A stretch of DNA of 64,000 nt, taken from Rufibacter latericius (GTDB lineage: Bacteria; Bacteroidota; Bacteroidia; Cytophagales; Hymenobacteraceae). Positions 36,829-46,173 of this stretch are shown here, one piece after another (within the stretch, counting starts at the first letter, position 1; each line of letters opens with the position of its first letter). Where the stretch lies: NCBI RefSeq assembly GCF_003721515.1, contig NZ_RJJD01000001.1, positions 620,001-684,000 of the forward strand, written 5' to 3'. The notes under the pieces were generated by a model. It made no database searches, was not told the origin of the DNA, and worked only from the letters and a program-made list of their open reading frames with translations. The translations under genes were made by a program, and so were the position numbers.

Positions 36829-39321
36829 TTATTTGGTGTTGGCGCTTTGAAGCGGCTGTTTGTTTAGCTTGTCTTCCAGCACTTTCATGAAATAACCGCC
36901 CACCACTGAACGGGCCCGGAAATTAGGCACCTCGGCGTTGGTGGTCTCGTGCCAGTCACTGATCGGGATCCTATAGGAAGTCTCGTTAGCGTATTTCCAG
37001 ACCGGGGCTACAATGGCTTTGAAGTCGGTCGGGTTGTCTGACAGGGTGGCGGTCCAGATAATCCAGTCAGACTTGGTGTAGGTTTTACGGCTATCCAGCG
37101 GGAGTCCGTAAGGCCCCTGTTTGGTCAGGTAAAACTTCACCTCGGTTTCACGCACGCTTTTAGGGAAGATGTTCAAATCCAGGATATCATCCCAAGCCAG
37201 GTTGTACTTCTGGCTCCAGGTGCCTTTGTTTTCGAAAGCCAGGGTATAGTGGTTTCCGTCCTCGGCCAGTTTCATCCACTTCTGCGCCATCTCTTTGGCA
37301 TCGGTGGTGTACTGTTTGGCCACATCTGCCTTGCCTAGCATGCCCGCTATCATACCGTAAGCTGCGAGGGCCTCAATGGCTTTCACCGACAAGTTCGCGT
37401 TGCGGGCTAGGTGACCGGCAAAGTCATCGGTAGAAAGCTGGTTCTCGGGGTCGAAGCCGCTTTTCCTTAGGAATTCGGCCCAGGTGGTAAGGGTTTCCCA
37501 GTGCTTGCGGGCGTACTCGGCGTTGCCTTCGGCCTTCGCGATGGCCGCCGTTAAAATAAGCATGTTGCCCGCTTCCTCCACCGGCATGTCCTCGCCGTAG
37601 GTCTGGCCGTTGGCGATGGGGTACGTGCCCAAGTCATGCGCCGGGAAAGGCTTTTTCCACTGGCCGCTCTCGCTGTAGTAGAAGATGCCGTTTAGCATAC
37701 CTTTTAGCAAATCTGGGTTGTAAACAAGGAACAGCGGTGCGGACGGATACGTCACATCCACGGTGTTGATAGAACCGTTGCTGAAGTTCTCCTTGGACAG
37801 GAACAGGATCTCGCCCTGCGGACTTTTCACCAGAATGTGGGCCGCGATGGCCTGGCGGTAAGCCAACTCGCACAAGTCAGCGTATTCTTTGCCGCCGGCT
37901 TTCTGGGCGTCCTGGTACAACTGCTTGTCAAAGGTCTCGCACTGCTTGATGGTCTTGGTGTAATCAGTGGAGGCTTGGGCCAGTTCTTTCTCTATAGTCG
38001 CGGCTTCGTTTTCTTTCCACCAGGGGCGTAGGTTCTGCTTGAAATACTGGATGGCGTATACCTCATCATACCCCAGCATGAACACCTGTTCTTTGGCTTG
38101 GGTACCCACTTGGCCCAACGGCACAATGGTGCTTAGCATCAGGCTTCGGCCCTGCTCCGTGTTCTGCACCGCCGGAGTTGTGGCGGATAGAAATGGCGCC
38201 ACCGCTTTCCCCACTGAGGTCACGTACTGGTTGGCTTTGGCCGTGGCCGGAACCGCGACGTACAGGTATCCCCAGTCTATGCGTACATCGTCGCCTTTCT
38301 TCTGCAGCATGGGCTGGGCAGTGGTACCGGCTTTGAGGATGGATAGCTTCTCGGCGGTATACTCCTGGGCTTTCACTTCTTGGTCTTGTGTGTTCACCGC
38401 GATGTCTGAGGAAGCACCTAAATACAGTTGCACGTTATGGGCTACCTTGTCATTGGACTTCACTTTCATGGACACGTAAGACACCGGCCGGGCCAGCACG
38501 TCCAGGTTGTTCATGAGCAGCGGCGAGGTGAAGGTGGCGGTCACGTCCACTTTGCCGCAGGTGAATTGGTAAATGGTTTGGGTGGCGTTCAGTTGCACGC
38601 TTTTCTGCACGGCCGGTAGTACCTTGGCGTATTCCTTAGAGGTTTCCTCGCGCACGATGCCCGCATCTAGCCAGCGGCCGCCGGCAGTGTTGGCTACGTG
38701 GATGGCCAGCACGTTGCCTTCCTTCTTCAGCTTTTTGGCGACTTCCGGCTTAATGGGAATGTACTCGTACTTATGCACCCAGCCCACGTGGCGGTAAATC
38801 TCCTCGCCGTTCAGGTAGACTTCCACATTGTCGTCATGGTTCAGTTTCAGGAACAGGTTTCCGGCATCGGCCTCAGAAAAAGAGAAGGTTCTGCGCACCC
38901 AGAGGTTGCTGCTTTCCCAGGGGGTTTTGGCCTGGGTTTTATCATCCCCGAAAGGCGCTGCCCCGGTTTTCCAGGCAGACGCGTTGAATTGCGCCGATTG
39001 CCAGCCCGCGCCGGGTTCATTTTCTGTGTAGGTGAAAGAATAAGGTTTCTCGTCTGCCGCCGGAAGCACTGGCGCGTACACCCTCGCTTCCTGCCCCAGG
39101 AAACGGTACACGGCACCGTCTACCTTCACCATGCCAATGAGGGGCATCTCCTGGCCGGTCCAGTGTTTTGTAGCCGATTTTGACAAATCATCACCAAAAG
39201 ACCAGATACTGAAATACGGGTTATGCGTGACTAACGGGTAAGCAGGCGCCCGGAGATCCTGCGCCGTGAGCACTAATTGGGGCAACCATACCAGAAATAA
39301 AAACAGACTTATTCTTTTCAT
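36829..39321 (-). CDS. DUF4965/DUF1793 glutaminase-like secreted protein with inserted beta-sandwich
   Basis: Secreted protein of 830 residues with signal peptide ending LVLTAQ. The N-terminal part LRAPAYPLVTHNPYFSIWS with THWTGQEMPLIGMVKVDG-like motifs, the central YTKTIKQCETFDKQL and the C-terminal VEEAGNMLILTAAIAKAEGN, KYNLAWDDILDLNIFP and YGLPLDSRKTYTKSDWIIWTA match the DUF4964/DUF5127/DUF4965/DUF1793 architecture called glutaminase A-like. Between residues about 85 and 225 there is an inserted beta-sandwich (WVRRTFSFSEAD, LKLNHDDNVEVYLNGEEIYRHVGW) like a galactose-binding domain. Despite the name, such proteins are frequent in glycan loci and have an (alpha/alpha)6-like core, so a glycosidase role is as likely as amidase. 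Activity is unknown; the mannan context is the best clue. Confidence 0.85.
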   Translation of the reverse strand: MKRISLFLFLVWLPQLVLTAQDLRAPAYPLVTHNPYFSIWSFGDDLSKSATKHWTGQEMPLIGMVKVDGAVYRFLGQEARVYAPVLPAADEKPYSFTYTENEPGAGWQSAQFNASAWKTGAAPFGDDKTQAKTPWESSNLWVRRTFSFSEADAGNLFLKLNHDDNVEVYLNGEEIYRHVGWVHKYEYIPIKPEVAKKLKKEGNVLAIHVANTAGGRWLDAGIVREETSKEYAKVLPAVQKSVQLNATQTIYQFTCGKVDVTATFTSPLLMNNLDVLARPVSYVSMKVKSNDKVAHNVQLYLGASSDIAVNTQDQEVKAQEYTAEKLSILKAGTTAQPMLQKKGDDVRIDWGYLYVAVPATAKANQYVTSVGKAVAPFLSATTPAVQNTEQGRSLMLSTIVPLGQVGTQAKEQVFMLGYDEVYAIQYFKQNLRPWWKENEAATIEKELAQASTDYTKTIKQCETFDKQLYQDAQKAGGKEYADLCELAYRQAIAAHILVKSPQGEILFLSKENFSNGSINTVDVTYPSAPLFLVYNPDLLKGMLNGIFYYSESGQWKKPFPAHDLGTYPIANGQTYGEDMPVEEAGNMLILTAAIAKAEGNAEYARKHWETLTTWAEFLRKSGFDPENQLSTDDFAGHLARNANLSVKAIEALAAYGMIAGMLGKADVAKQYTTDAKEMAQKWMKLAEDGNHYTLAFENKGTWSQKYNLAWDDILDLNIFPKSVRETEVKFYLTKQGPYGLPLDSRKTYTKSDWIIWTATLSDNPTDFKAIVAPVWKYANETSYRIPISDWHETTNAEVPNFRARSVVGGYFMKVLEDKLNKQPLQSANTK

Positions 39322-39446
39322 ACAAATGGGGAAGAAAGGTTTGTTAGCTTATAAAGATGAATTTCAAAACAGTGGAGAGGCTATAATAAAGTTAAGGTTT
39401 TCTGCATCTTACACAAGAGAAGTACAGGGTTCACAAGAGGATCATC

Positions 39447-41633
39447 TTACCAATTCACCTGCACTCTGATGCCGCGGCTGTCATTCTCAAACTGAACCAA
39501 ATAGGTGTTGGTCTCCTTGTGCCAGGCGGTCTGCACGTCTGTGAGTTTCTGGCCTCCAGCATCAGTCAGGGTGATGGTTTTGGGTTCAGCGGGCAACACC
39601 ATCCGCATGGCGTTTATAGTATTGGAAGGACTCTTGGTCAGGAAAGAATAAGCAGTTTTGCCTTTCTTCTCTTCGTACACCCGGGAGGCGGCACACAGCA
39701 CCGCTGGTTCTTTTTTGCTTTTCAGGCGAGTGAGGTTATAGAGGTAGGCTTGTTGGCCGGGCTTTACTATTTTCTCCGGCAACACCGGTAACGCAGGGTC
39801 AAACAAATCCACCACCGGGCCTGGTATTCTCAAGGGAGCATCACCCACACTTTCATCCAGAACCGCGGCAATGTCATAGGGTCCGCGCTGCAGCAGGAAG
39901 TGGTTTTTCGTGATGACTTTGCCGGCCTTGGCATCTGTTTCGTAGGCGTTTTTCACCAAAGAGATGAAATCTGAATCCTGCTTTGCTTGCAGCACCAGTT
40001 CTTTGGGATCGCGGCGCAGGAGGTACACTTTGCCTTTGCCCACCGCATAACTTTGCTTTCCAGAAGCCTCTGAAATACCTAGTTGCTCCAAGAGATGCTC
40101 TGAGGGAGCTTTGTAGCTTTTGCCACCCGTGTTCCACCATTCTTTCACTGTCTGGAAAGGGTCTTGGTCCCGGCCCACGTACACCAGCACGCCGCCGGTT
40201 TTGACCCATTTTGCCAAAACCTCATGCGAAACAGGCGATATGGGTTTCATGTTGGCGTAACTCATGATGAGCACTTTGGTGTTCTTCAGGGTTTGGTCTA
40301 GACCCAAGTTTTCCATGTGCACCGTGCCTACTGGAATACCCTGTTTCAGGAGGGGCATCACCATGCCGTAGAAATTGGAAAGCTGCGGGTCTTCGTAGCC
40401 TTTGTGCGTGGGGAACCGCTGGAACATCATGGAATTGGCCAGCAGAATGTCGATGCCTTTGGTGCCGTTCACCTGGTTAGAAGACAAGGGCATGTCGTTG
40501 AGGGAGTTCACCATCACCTGCATCTGGGTGGCATAGGTTCTGGGGATGGGCTGAGTTTCATTGCTGTTTTCCATCTTGAACTTACCCAGGTAGATGCGTT
40601 TGGGCCAGGGCATCACCTCGTAAGAAGCCACCATGGGGTACAGCAGCTGCGCGGTGAAGGTGGCTTCGTAGTTTCGTTTGTAGTCGTCCCAGGTTTGGCG
40701 GCGGTCTTCAATGGGATCGGTGAGGAAGAACATCTTGCGGCCGGTGGGCGCGGTCATCGACACCATGGAGCCGTACTCCAGAAAGGCGTTCTCAAATACG
40801 CGCTCCTTCAGCACACCGTTAAAGTGGATAGGCTCCCGGGAGGTGCCGGTCCAGACTTGCGCGATGTAGCCGTCCATTCCCTCCAGGTTCGCCAAGCTGG
40901 CTTCCGGACTCACTATGGCCCAGGAGGAATAATTGATGAGCGAGTGCGTGGGCACGTAGCATTTGACGGTAAGGCCTTTGCTCTGGCTGTAGGACCGCAC
41001 ATAGGCGAACACCTCTCTCAGGGCGTTGAAGTAGAGCTGGTATTTCAGTTTGGAGGAAAGGTAGGTCGCCTCGGGAGACTCGTCCTGCGCCATCCAGGGG
41101 AAGCCGTACTGTTTTTCCCATTCTTTTTTGAAAGAAGGCCCATAACCCGCCCGCGCCCAGAACTCAGGTTCCTCCAGGTGCACGGCTGTTACACCTGCGT
41201 CAATGGCTCTTTTCACCAGTTCCTTCATGTAGGTGAGGTACGTGGCCGAGGGAACCACGTAGGGCACGTCTTTGCCGTGCCAGATGGTTTCGCCGTTCTT
41301 CATGACCTGCCCGTCTTCCCAGTGGGTTTTGCCGTCGTACTTGCCCGTGAAGTAATCCTGGTACTCGCCCCAGGCGATGCCTGTCATGAAGTGCACTTTG
41401 TAGCCTTTGTCGCGCCAGCTTTTCACGCGGCCCTCAAAGTCACCGCCTGCATCATTAATGCCGTAGACAATCGCCACATCTGAGCGCACATCATAGTCCG
41501 CCGCCCAAGCATCGGCAATCTGGAAAGCGGTTTTCTCGCCATCGGGTTTGGGGGCTTTCAGCTGGGCATGACTCGTCCATCCCAGCAATAGGGCACCACT
41601 CAGAAGGAAAGCGACTCTTGATTTTAGGACCAT
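39447..41633 (-). CDS. Putative secreted glycoside hydrolase with GH42-like architecture
   Basis: Protein of 728 residues from the ATG at 41633, which gives a clean signal (MVLKSRVAFLLSGALLLG ... SHAQ); an ATG at 41654 adds seven residues. The N-terminal half looks like a TIM barrel: KVHFMTGIAWGEYQDYF, then DAGVTAVHLEEPEFWARAGYG with acidic residues at a strand end, and VSPEASLANLEGMDGYIAQVW. The middle (VHMENLGLDQTLKNTKVLIMSYANMKPISP ... TGGVLVYVGRDQDPF) resembles the glutamine-amidotransferase-like trimerisation domain of GH42-type enzymes, and a beta-sandwich tail follows. I do not recognise the family. In this mannan cluster a beta- or alpha-mannosidase-like activity is possible. It lies 36 bases downstream of the GH76 gene. 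Confidence 0.7.
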   Translation of the reverse strand: MVLKSRVAFLLSGALLLGWTSHAQLKAPKPDGEKTAFQIADAWAADYDVRSDVAIVYGINDAGGDFEGRVKSWRDKGYKVHFMTGIAWGEYQDYFTGKYDGKTHWEDGQVMKNGETIWHGKDVPYVVPSATYLTYMKELVKRAIDAGVTAVHLEEPEFWARAGYGPSFKKEWEKQYGFPWMAQDESPEATYLSSKLKYQLYFNALREVFAYVRSYSQSKGLTVKCYVPTHSLINYSSWAIVSPEASLANLEGMDGYIAQVWTGTSREPIHFNGVLKERVFENAFLEYGSMVSMTAPTGRKMFFLTDPIEDRRQTWDDYKRNYEATFTAQLLYPMVASYEVMPWPKRIYLGKFKMENSNETQPIPRTYATQMQVMVNSLNDMPLSSNQVNGTKGIDILLANSMMFQRFPTHKGYEDPQLSNFYGMVMPLLKQGIPVGTVHMENLGLDQTLKNTKVLIMSYANMKPISPVSHEVLAKWVKTGGVLVYVGRDQDPFQTVKEWWNTGGKSYKAPSEHLLEQLGISEASGKQSYAVGKGKVYLLRRDPKELVLQAKQDSDFISLVKNAYETDAKAGKVITKNHFLLQRGPYDIAAVLDESVGDAPLRIPGPVVDLFDPALPVLPEKIVKPGQQAYLYNLTRLKSKKEPAVLCAASRVYEEKKGKTAYSFLTKSPSNTINAMRMVLPAEPKTITLTDAGGQKLTDVQTAWHKETNTYLVQFENDSRGIRVQVNW

Positions 41634-41669
41634 GGGGGTTACGGTTGAAAGCATATAAATAAACTCAAG

Positions 41670-42791
41670 CTATTCCTTAGGAGGGCACACCTGCATCATA
41701 CCCACCACGCTGCTGGCCTCGTAGGACTGAATGGTGCCGGTAGGGCACGCCACGCGATAATCCCTAAAGGTGAGGTTCCGTGCTTTATCCCGGTTTTTCC
41801 AGGCCAGGGTGATGTTGTCCTGAATCCAGGGCAGGTATTGAGGTTGGTTCGCGTCTTTGATGAGCATCATGATGTAGCGCCCGAAGATGGCTTTGAGAAC
41901 CCCTTGCTCGTTCCAGTCACCCTCAGCGGGAAGAATGCCGTTTGCATCGCTCATCTTCTGCTTGGTGTAATCAGCGGCTAGTTTGGCGTCATTCAGATAA
42001 GACTCGGTGCCAGTGGCTTTGTACAGCATCACCGCAGCGCCAATGCAGGTTCCCTGGTTATAGGTGTAATCGCTCCAGCCCACGTTGCCCTGAACCACGT
42101 GAATGTTATCGGCCACCCGCCCGTTGTTGAACAGGTTGGCTCTGGACCACGCGTAAATGGTTTTGGCTTTGTCCAGGTACTGGGCATCTTTGGTAATGTT
42201 AAACAGCTCCATGGCCGCAATGACCGTGGGGTAATTGATGCAGGCGTTCTTGCCGTCCTTGGCAAAATTCCAGAACATGCCGCCATTGACTGGGTCATAG
42301 GATCTGCTCCAGACATGCTGAAACCCTTCTTTGGACTTGTCCAGGTACACCTGATTGCCGGTGATCTGGTGCGCTCTAGCTAAAGAGATGATCCACCACA
42401 TCATGTCATCGTAGATAAACCACTCGCGGGTGTTGTTCCAGTTGTAGCCATCGTACCGTTGGAAACCGCCCTGGTAAATGTCATTCACCAACTTCAACTG
42501 GTTGGCGTCTTTGGTGCGGTTGTAGGCATCCATGGCGATGTCCCAGTAAACAGCCTGCGTCCATATGGCGCCTAATCCCGTCTTGGCTGAAGTGCTGTAA
42601 TACAGTTTTGCCTCTGGATTGTAAAAATGGGTGTTAAACGCAGTGTAGGCGATATTCACATCGGCGGCGGTGAAGGAAGCCGTTTCCACAGGAGGTTTGG
42701 TGGGAGTTACCTCCTCCTCTTCCTTCTCGCTGCCGCAACCTAGGAAAAGCAGCACCAACGCTGACAAAGAGAGATACTTTAGCTTTTTCAT
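41670..42791 (-). CDS. GH76 endo-alpha-1,6-mannanase lipoprotein
   Basis: Lipoprotein of 373 residues; the signal peptide ends LFLGC and the Cys is followed by GSEKEEEE, an acidic tract like the surface-export signals of Bacteroidota lipoproteins, so surface display is likely. The (alpha/alpha)6 fold of GH76 is recognised from the catalytic Asp128-Asp129 pair in FIYDDMMWW, plus FWNFAKDGKNACINYPTVIAAM and YTYNQGTCIGAAVMLY. GH76 enzymes cleave the alpha-1,6-mannan backbone internally. It would generate oligosaccharides for SusD/SusC at the cell surface, leaving the GH92 and GH125 enzymes to finish in the periplasm. It follows the first GH92 gene by 74 bases. Confidence 0.95.
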   Translation of the reverse strand: MKKLKYLSLSALVLLFLGCGSEKEEEEVTPTKPPVETASFTAADVNIAYTAFNTHFYNPEAKLYYSTSAKTGLGAIWTQAVYWDIAMDAYNRTKDANQLKLVNDIYQGGFQRYDGYNWNNTREWFIYDDMMWWIISLARAHQITGNQVYLDKSKEGFQHVWSRSYDPVNGGMFWNFAKDGKNACINYPTVIAAMELFNITKDAQYLDKAKTIYAWSRANLFNNGRVADNIHVVQGNVGWSDYTYNQGTCIGAAVMLYKATGTESYLNDAKLAADYTKQKMSDANGILPAEGDWNEQGVLKAIFGRYIMMLIKDANQPQYLPWIQDNITLAWKNRDKARNLTFRDYRVACPTGTIQSYEASSVVGMMQVCPPKE

Positions 42792-42865
42792 CTTTTGAGG
42801 GTTAATCGTCTGAAAAATGGCAGATTTGTCTACCTTCCCACCTGTTCCCGGGGTGCCCCCAAGAC

Positions 42866-45169
42866 CTACTTCTTGCCTAATTCTACAGTTTGTTCGCCGC
42901 CGGCAGCCGATAAAGAGAAAGGTTTGTTCTCTTCTTTGACACCCCGGTTCAAAGCTGGTTTATCGCCCATCACGAAGCTCAAGGTACCGCCGGCGGTGAT
43001 GTCTGCGTGCCGGATATAGTTGTGGTCGTAGGGCTTGCCGTTGAGCGTGGCCGACTGGATGTACACGTTCTGCTTGCTGTTATTCTTGGCCTCGACGGTG
43101 AACTTCTTGCCGTTCTCCAGGGTGATGGTGGCTTTCTGAAACACGGGGCTACCGATGACATATTGGTCAGTGCCGGGACACACGCTGTAGATGCCTAGGG
43201 CGCTCAAAACGTACCAGGAGGACGTCTGGCCTTGGTCTTCATCGCCGGGGTAACCGTTCTCGGTGGAGTTGTACAGGCGGTCCATGACCATGCGCACTTT
43301 CTCCTGCGATTTCCAGGGCTCGCCGCCGTAGTTGTAGAGGTACGGCATGTGCTGGATGGGCTGGTTTCCGTGCGCGTACTGGCCCATGTTGGCCATCACC
43401 ATCTCGGTCATCTCATGGATCATGCGGCCGTAGGAACCTACTTTCACTGTGTTGGGCACGCTGAATACCGAATCTAGTTTGGCCGTGAACCGCTTCTCGC
43501 CGCCCATCAGTTTAATCAGACCTTGGATGTCTTGGAACACTGACCACTGCCAGTGCCAGGCGTTGCCCTCGGTGAACGGTCCGCCCCACTCCACCGGATC
43601 GAAATCGGGCAGCCACTCGCCGTTTTCTTTTCTTCCGCGCATGAATCCGGTGCTGGGGTCATACACGTTTTTGTAGTTGTACATATTCCGGGCGAAGAGC
43701 TGCTCATAGAAGGAGTTGCCCGTGAGTTTGGCCAGTTGGTAGCCGCAGAAATCGTCGTAGGCGTATTCCAAGGTTTTAGCGGTGGCCTCGCCATGGCGGG
43801 GCATGGAAACGTAGCCCAGCGTGTAGTAATCTTTCCAACCTTCGCGGCCGTTAGCTGGCCCCCATGGCCCTTTGTTTGTGGCTTCATGGTAATAAGCATC
43901 TAAGGCGCGTTTCGGATCAAAGGTGCGGATGTTTTTTACCCAGGCATCGGTGAGCAGGGAGATGGCATGGTTCCCAATCATGCTGCCCGCCTCGCCGGGA
44001 AACGACCATGACGGCAGCCAGCCGCACTGGTCTTTGGCATCCAGCAGAGCCACCATGTAGCGCCCATGCATGGTGGGGTGCAGAATAGAATTCAGCGGAA
44101 ACTGTGCCCGGAACGTGTCCCAAAAACCGGTATCGGTGTACATGTAGCCTTCGTGCACTTTGCCGTCATACGGGCTGAAGTAGTACGGCTTGCCGTCTTT
44201 GTCGTATTCAAAAAACTGGCGCGAAAACAGGCTGGCTCGGAAGAAGCAGGAGTAAAAGGTAGCTTTCTCTTCTTCGGTGCCGCCCTCTACCATCACGCGG
44301 CTCAGGTGCTTGTTCCAAACTGCCTCGGCAGCGTCTTTGGTGTCTTCCAGTTTCTTGTGCTTGCCTAACTCTCTGTTTAAGGTGAGTTCGGCCTGCTCCG
44401 GGCTGATGTAAGACGAGGTAACTTTCGCCTGCACTTTTTCCCCGTCTTTGAACTGCACATAGGCGCCAATCCCCTGCCCTTCGCCCGACAAGTTGCCGGC
44501 GGAGATCTTGCCGTCTTTGTTTTCCCAGGTTCCCTGATTGATGAACGGTTTGTCAAAAACGACCACGAAATAACTTTTAAAGTTGTCCTTCAAACCGCGG
44601 CCGTTGTGCACGTAGCCAATGATCTTGCGCTCTTTGGGGATGATCTTTACCATACTCGCACCAGTGTAACCATCCAGCACGATGTAAGAGCCTTCCGTTT
44701 TAGGGAAAGAGAAACGGGCGTGTACGCCGCGCTCGGTCGGCGACATCTCGGTGGTGATGTTGTTGTCTAGCTTTACCTTGTAGTAGTGCGGTTTGGCCAC
44801 TTCATTGGCGTGGCTAAACTTGGTGGCCCTTTTATCTTCGTGCACCTCCAGTTTCCCGATCACCGGCATCAAGGAGAATACCGCGTAGTCATTGGACCAG
44901 GAGCTGCACTGGTGTGCCTGCTGAAATCCTCTGATGGTGTTTTTGGAATATTGGTACTTCCAGCCATCGCCGTTCTGCCCGGTCTGGGGGGTCCAGGTGT
45001 GCATGGCAAACGGCAGCGCGGTGGTGGGATAAGTATTGCCGCGAGTCAGGTCAAACGAAGAGTTGGTTCCCTGCAAGGTATTCACATACTGCACCAGGCT
45101 GGGAGTACCGGCGTAGAGCGAGGCGCTGCAAAGCCAAAGAAAGAGAAAGTAGAGAGGTCTTAGTTTCAT
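42866..45169 (-). CDS. GH92 alpha-mannosidase (copy A)
   Basis: Secreted exo-alpha-mannosidase of 767 residues; signal peptide ends SASLYAG. N-terminal beta-sandwich begins LVQYVNTLQGTNSSFDLTRGNTYP, followed by an (alpha/alpha)6 barrel. Catalytic signatures: Glu534 in PFTEGNAWHWQW (general acid region) and the Asp643-Glu644-Asp645 run in YPGDEDQGQTSSWYV (general base region), numbers one off those of the characterised Bacteroides GH92 enzyme. GH92 members are calcium-dependent inverting alpha-1,2/1,3/1,4-mannosidases that trim mannan side chains. It is 45 percent or so alike by eye to copy B at 47262-49574, suggesting complementary linkages. An operator-like TAAAACGTTTTA lies 127 bases upstream of its start. 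Confidence 0.96.
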   Translation of the reverse strand: MKLRPLYFLFLWLCSASLYAGTPSLVQYVNTLQGTNSSFDLTRGNTYPTTALPFAMHTWTPQTGQNGDGWKYQYSKNTIRGFQQAHQCSSWSNDYAVFSLMPVIGKLEVHEDKRATKFSHANEVAKPHYYKVKLDNNITTEMSPTERGVHARFSFPKTEGSYIVLDGYTGASMVKIIPKERKIIGYVHNGRGLKDNFKSYFVVVFDKPFINQGTWENKDGKISAGNLSGEGQGIGAYVQFKDGEKVQAKVTSSYISPEQAELTLNRELGKHKKLEDTKDAAEAVWNKHLSRVMVEGGTEEEKATFYSCFFRASLFSRQFFEYDKDGKPYYFSPYDGKVHEGYMYTDTGFWDTFRAQFPLNSILHPTMHGRYMVALLDAKDQCGWLPSWSFPGEAGSMIGNHAISLLTDAWVKNIRTFDPKRALDAYYHEATNKGPWGPANGREGWKDYYTLGYVSMPRHGEATAKTLEYAYDDFCGYQLAKLTGNSFYEQLFARNMYNYKNVYDPSTGFMRGRKENGEWLPDFDPVEWGGPFTEGNAWHWQWSVFQDIQGLIKLMGGEKRFTAKLDSVFSVPNTVKVGSYGRMIHEMTEMVMANMGQYAHGNQPIQHMPYLYNYGGEPWKSQEKVRMVMDRLYNSTENGYPGDEDQGQTSSWYVLSALGIYSVCPGTDQYVIGSPVFQKATITLENGKKFTVEAKNNSKQNVYIQSATLNGKPYDHNYIRHADITAGGTLSFVMGDKPALNRGVKEENKPFSLSAAGGEQTVELGKK

Positions 45170-45294
45170 CTGTGTCTGGGGTAAAACAAATTGAAAGCGT
45201 AAGCGAAATCAGAACTGATCCAACCCGGTTTTCTGCTGTTTTACAGAAAACAAGCTGAAATCAGAAAAGCTAATCTAAAAGGCACAACACCTTA

Positions 45295-45308
45295 TTAAAA
45301 CGTTTTAG
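45295..45308. promoter_or_regulatory. LacI-type operator TTAAAACGTTTTAG upstream of GH92 copy A
   Basis: Core TAAAACGTTTTA (45296-45307) is a perfect palindrome centred on CG. Identical cores occur upstream of GH92 copy B and of the mannan susC, pointing to one LacI-type regulator. Confidence 0.75.
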
Positions 45309-45381
45309 CAAAAAGCCATTTACCCAGACAAGAAGTAAGATTTGTCTGCTTCCCTATGCTCATATATCAAACTGATAATTA

Positions 45382-46122
45382 TTACAAGGCAGGGTTCAGG
45401 GCGTATTGCTGCCACAGCTCATCCACCGTTTTACCCGTCAGTTTCACCCAAAGCTCGGGGGTATAGGTTTTCTTGCGTAGGGCGGCATCTAAGCTATCCA
45501 CTATTTTGGGGTTCTTGTTCTTTTCTAACCAGGCCAGAAAACGGCCGGTGATGCGGTAACTGTTGGTGTAGTGGTGCTCTGGTTTGAACGGGGTCAGAGA
45601 CCAGCCGCCGCCGGCGTTGTCTACCCCGAATTTGTAGCGCACATAATCGGTAATGCCTTCGGTGAGCCAACCCGGACCGGCGTCATGCGGATAGGCCTGC
45701 ACCAAATGGAATACCTCATGGGTGACCACATCAATATCATTAGGATTCTGCAGCATCCAGAGCGGACTGTACCGAATAATTCCGTCACTGGCTGCCGCTA
45801 CTCCCTGGTAGGCGGGGTCAATGATGAAGGTGACTTTCTTGGTGGTGTTGGGGTTGAAACGGGCCGCTTCTTTCGGGTATACTTTAAAGAAGGCATCAAT
45901 CATCCGCTTTTTGGTTTCCTCGCCCTCCTGCGCAAAGGCTTGATCCCGGTTGTAGAAGAGGAGCGTGTACGGACCTTTGGTGATGGAATCCTTGCTTATG
46001 TAATTCCCAATGTAGGTCCAATCGTCTATACGGTCTTTGTTCTTTTCCTGGTTTGGACCTTGTGCACAGGCACCGGTAATGGAGCCAAGAACAAGCATAG
46101 AACCTATTAGAAATCGTTTCAT
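45382..46122 (-). CDS. Secreted basic-secretory-protein-like metallopeptidase
   Basis: Secreted protein of 246 residues with signal ending GACAQ. It matches the plant and bacterial basic secretory protein family (BSP, peptidase-like PF04450): KKVTFIIDPAYQGVAAASDGII, VVTHEVFHLVQAYP with zinc-binding His135-Glu136 and His139, GPGWLTEGITDYVRYKFG with a further zinc-ligand-type Glu, and SYRITGRFLAWLE. The gluzincin-like HExxH plus downstream GWLTEG supports metalloprotease activity. It lies between GH92 copy A and the ROK kinase in the mannan cluster and could cleave glycoprotein carriers such as yeast mannoproteins. That substrate is inference. The Cys in GACAQ could alternatively make it a lipoprotein. 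Confidence 0.88.
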   Translation of the reverse strand: MKRFLIGSMLVLGSITGACAQGPNQEKNKDRIDDWTYIGNYISKDSITKGPYTLLFYNRDQAFAQEGEETKKRMIDAFFKVYPKEAARFNPNTTKKVTFIIDPAYQGVAAASDGIIRYSPLWMLQNPNDIDVVTHEVFHLVQAYPHDAGPGWLTEGITDYVRYKFGVDNAGGGWSLTPFKPEHHYTNSYRITGRFLAWLEKNKNPKIVDSLDAALRKKTYTPELWVKLTGKTVDELWQQYALNPAL

Positions 46123-46173
46123 ATAAATTAGGGATATTTCGTGTAAGATGTTGCTGCCAAAGACAGCCTAAAC

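Noticed and set aside
40317-41483. 388-residue plus-strand ORF
   Set aside because: It is antisense to the 728-residue enzyme gene, is rich in His, Gly and Val as expected for a shadow of codon-biased coding sequence, and shows no family resemblance.
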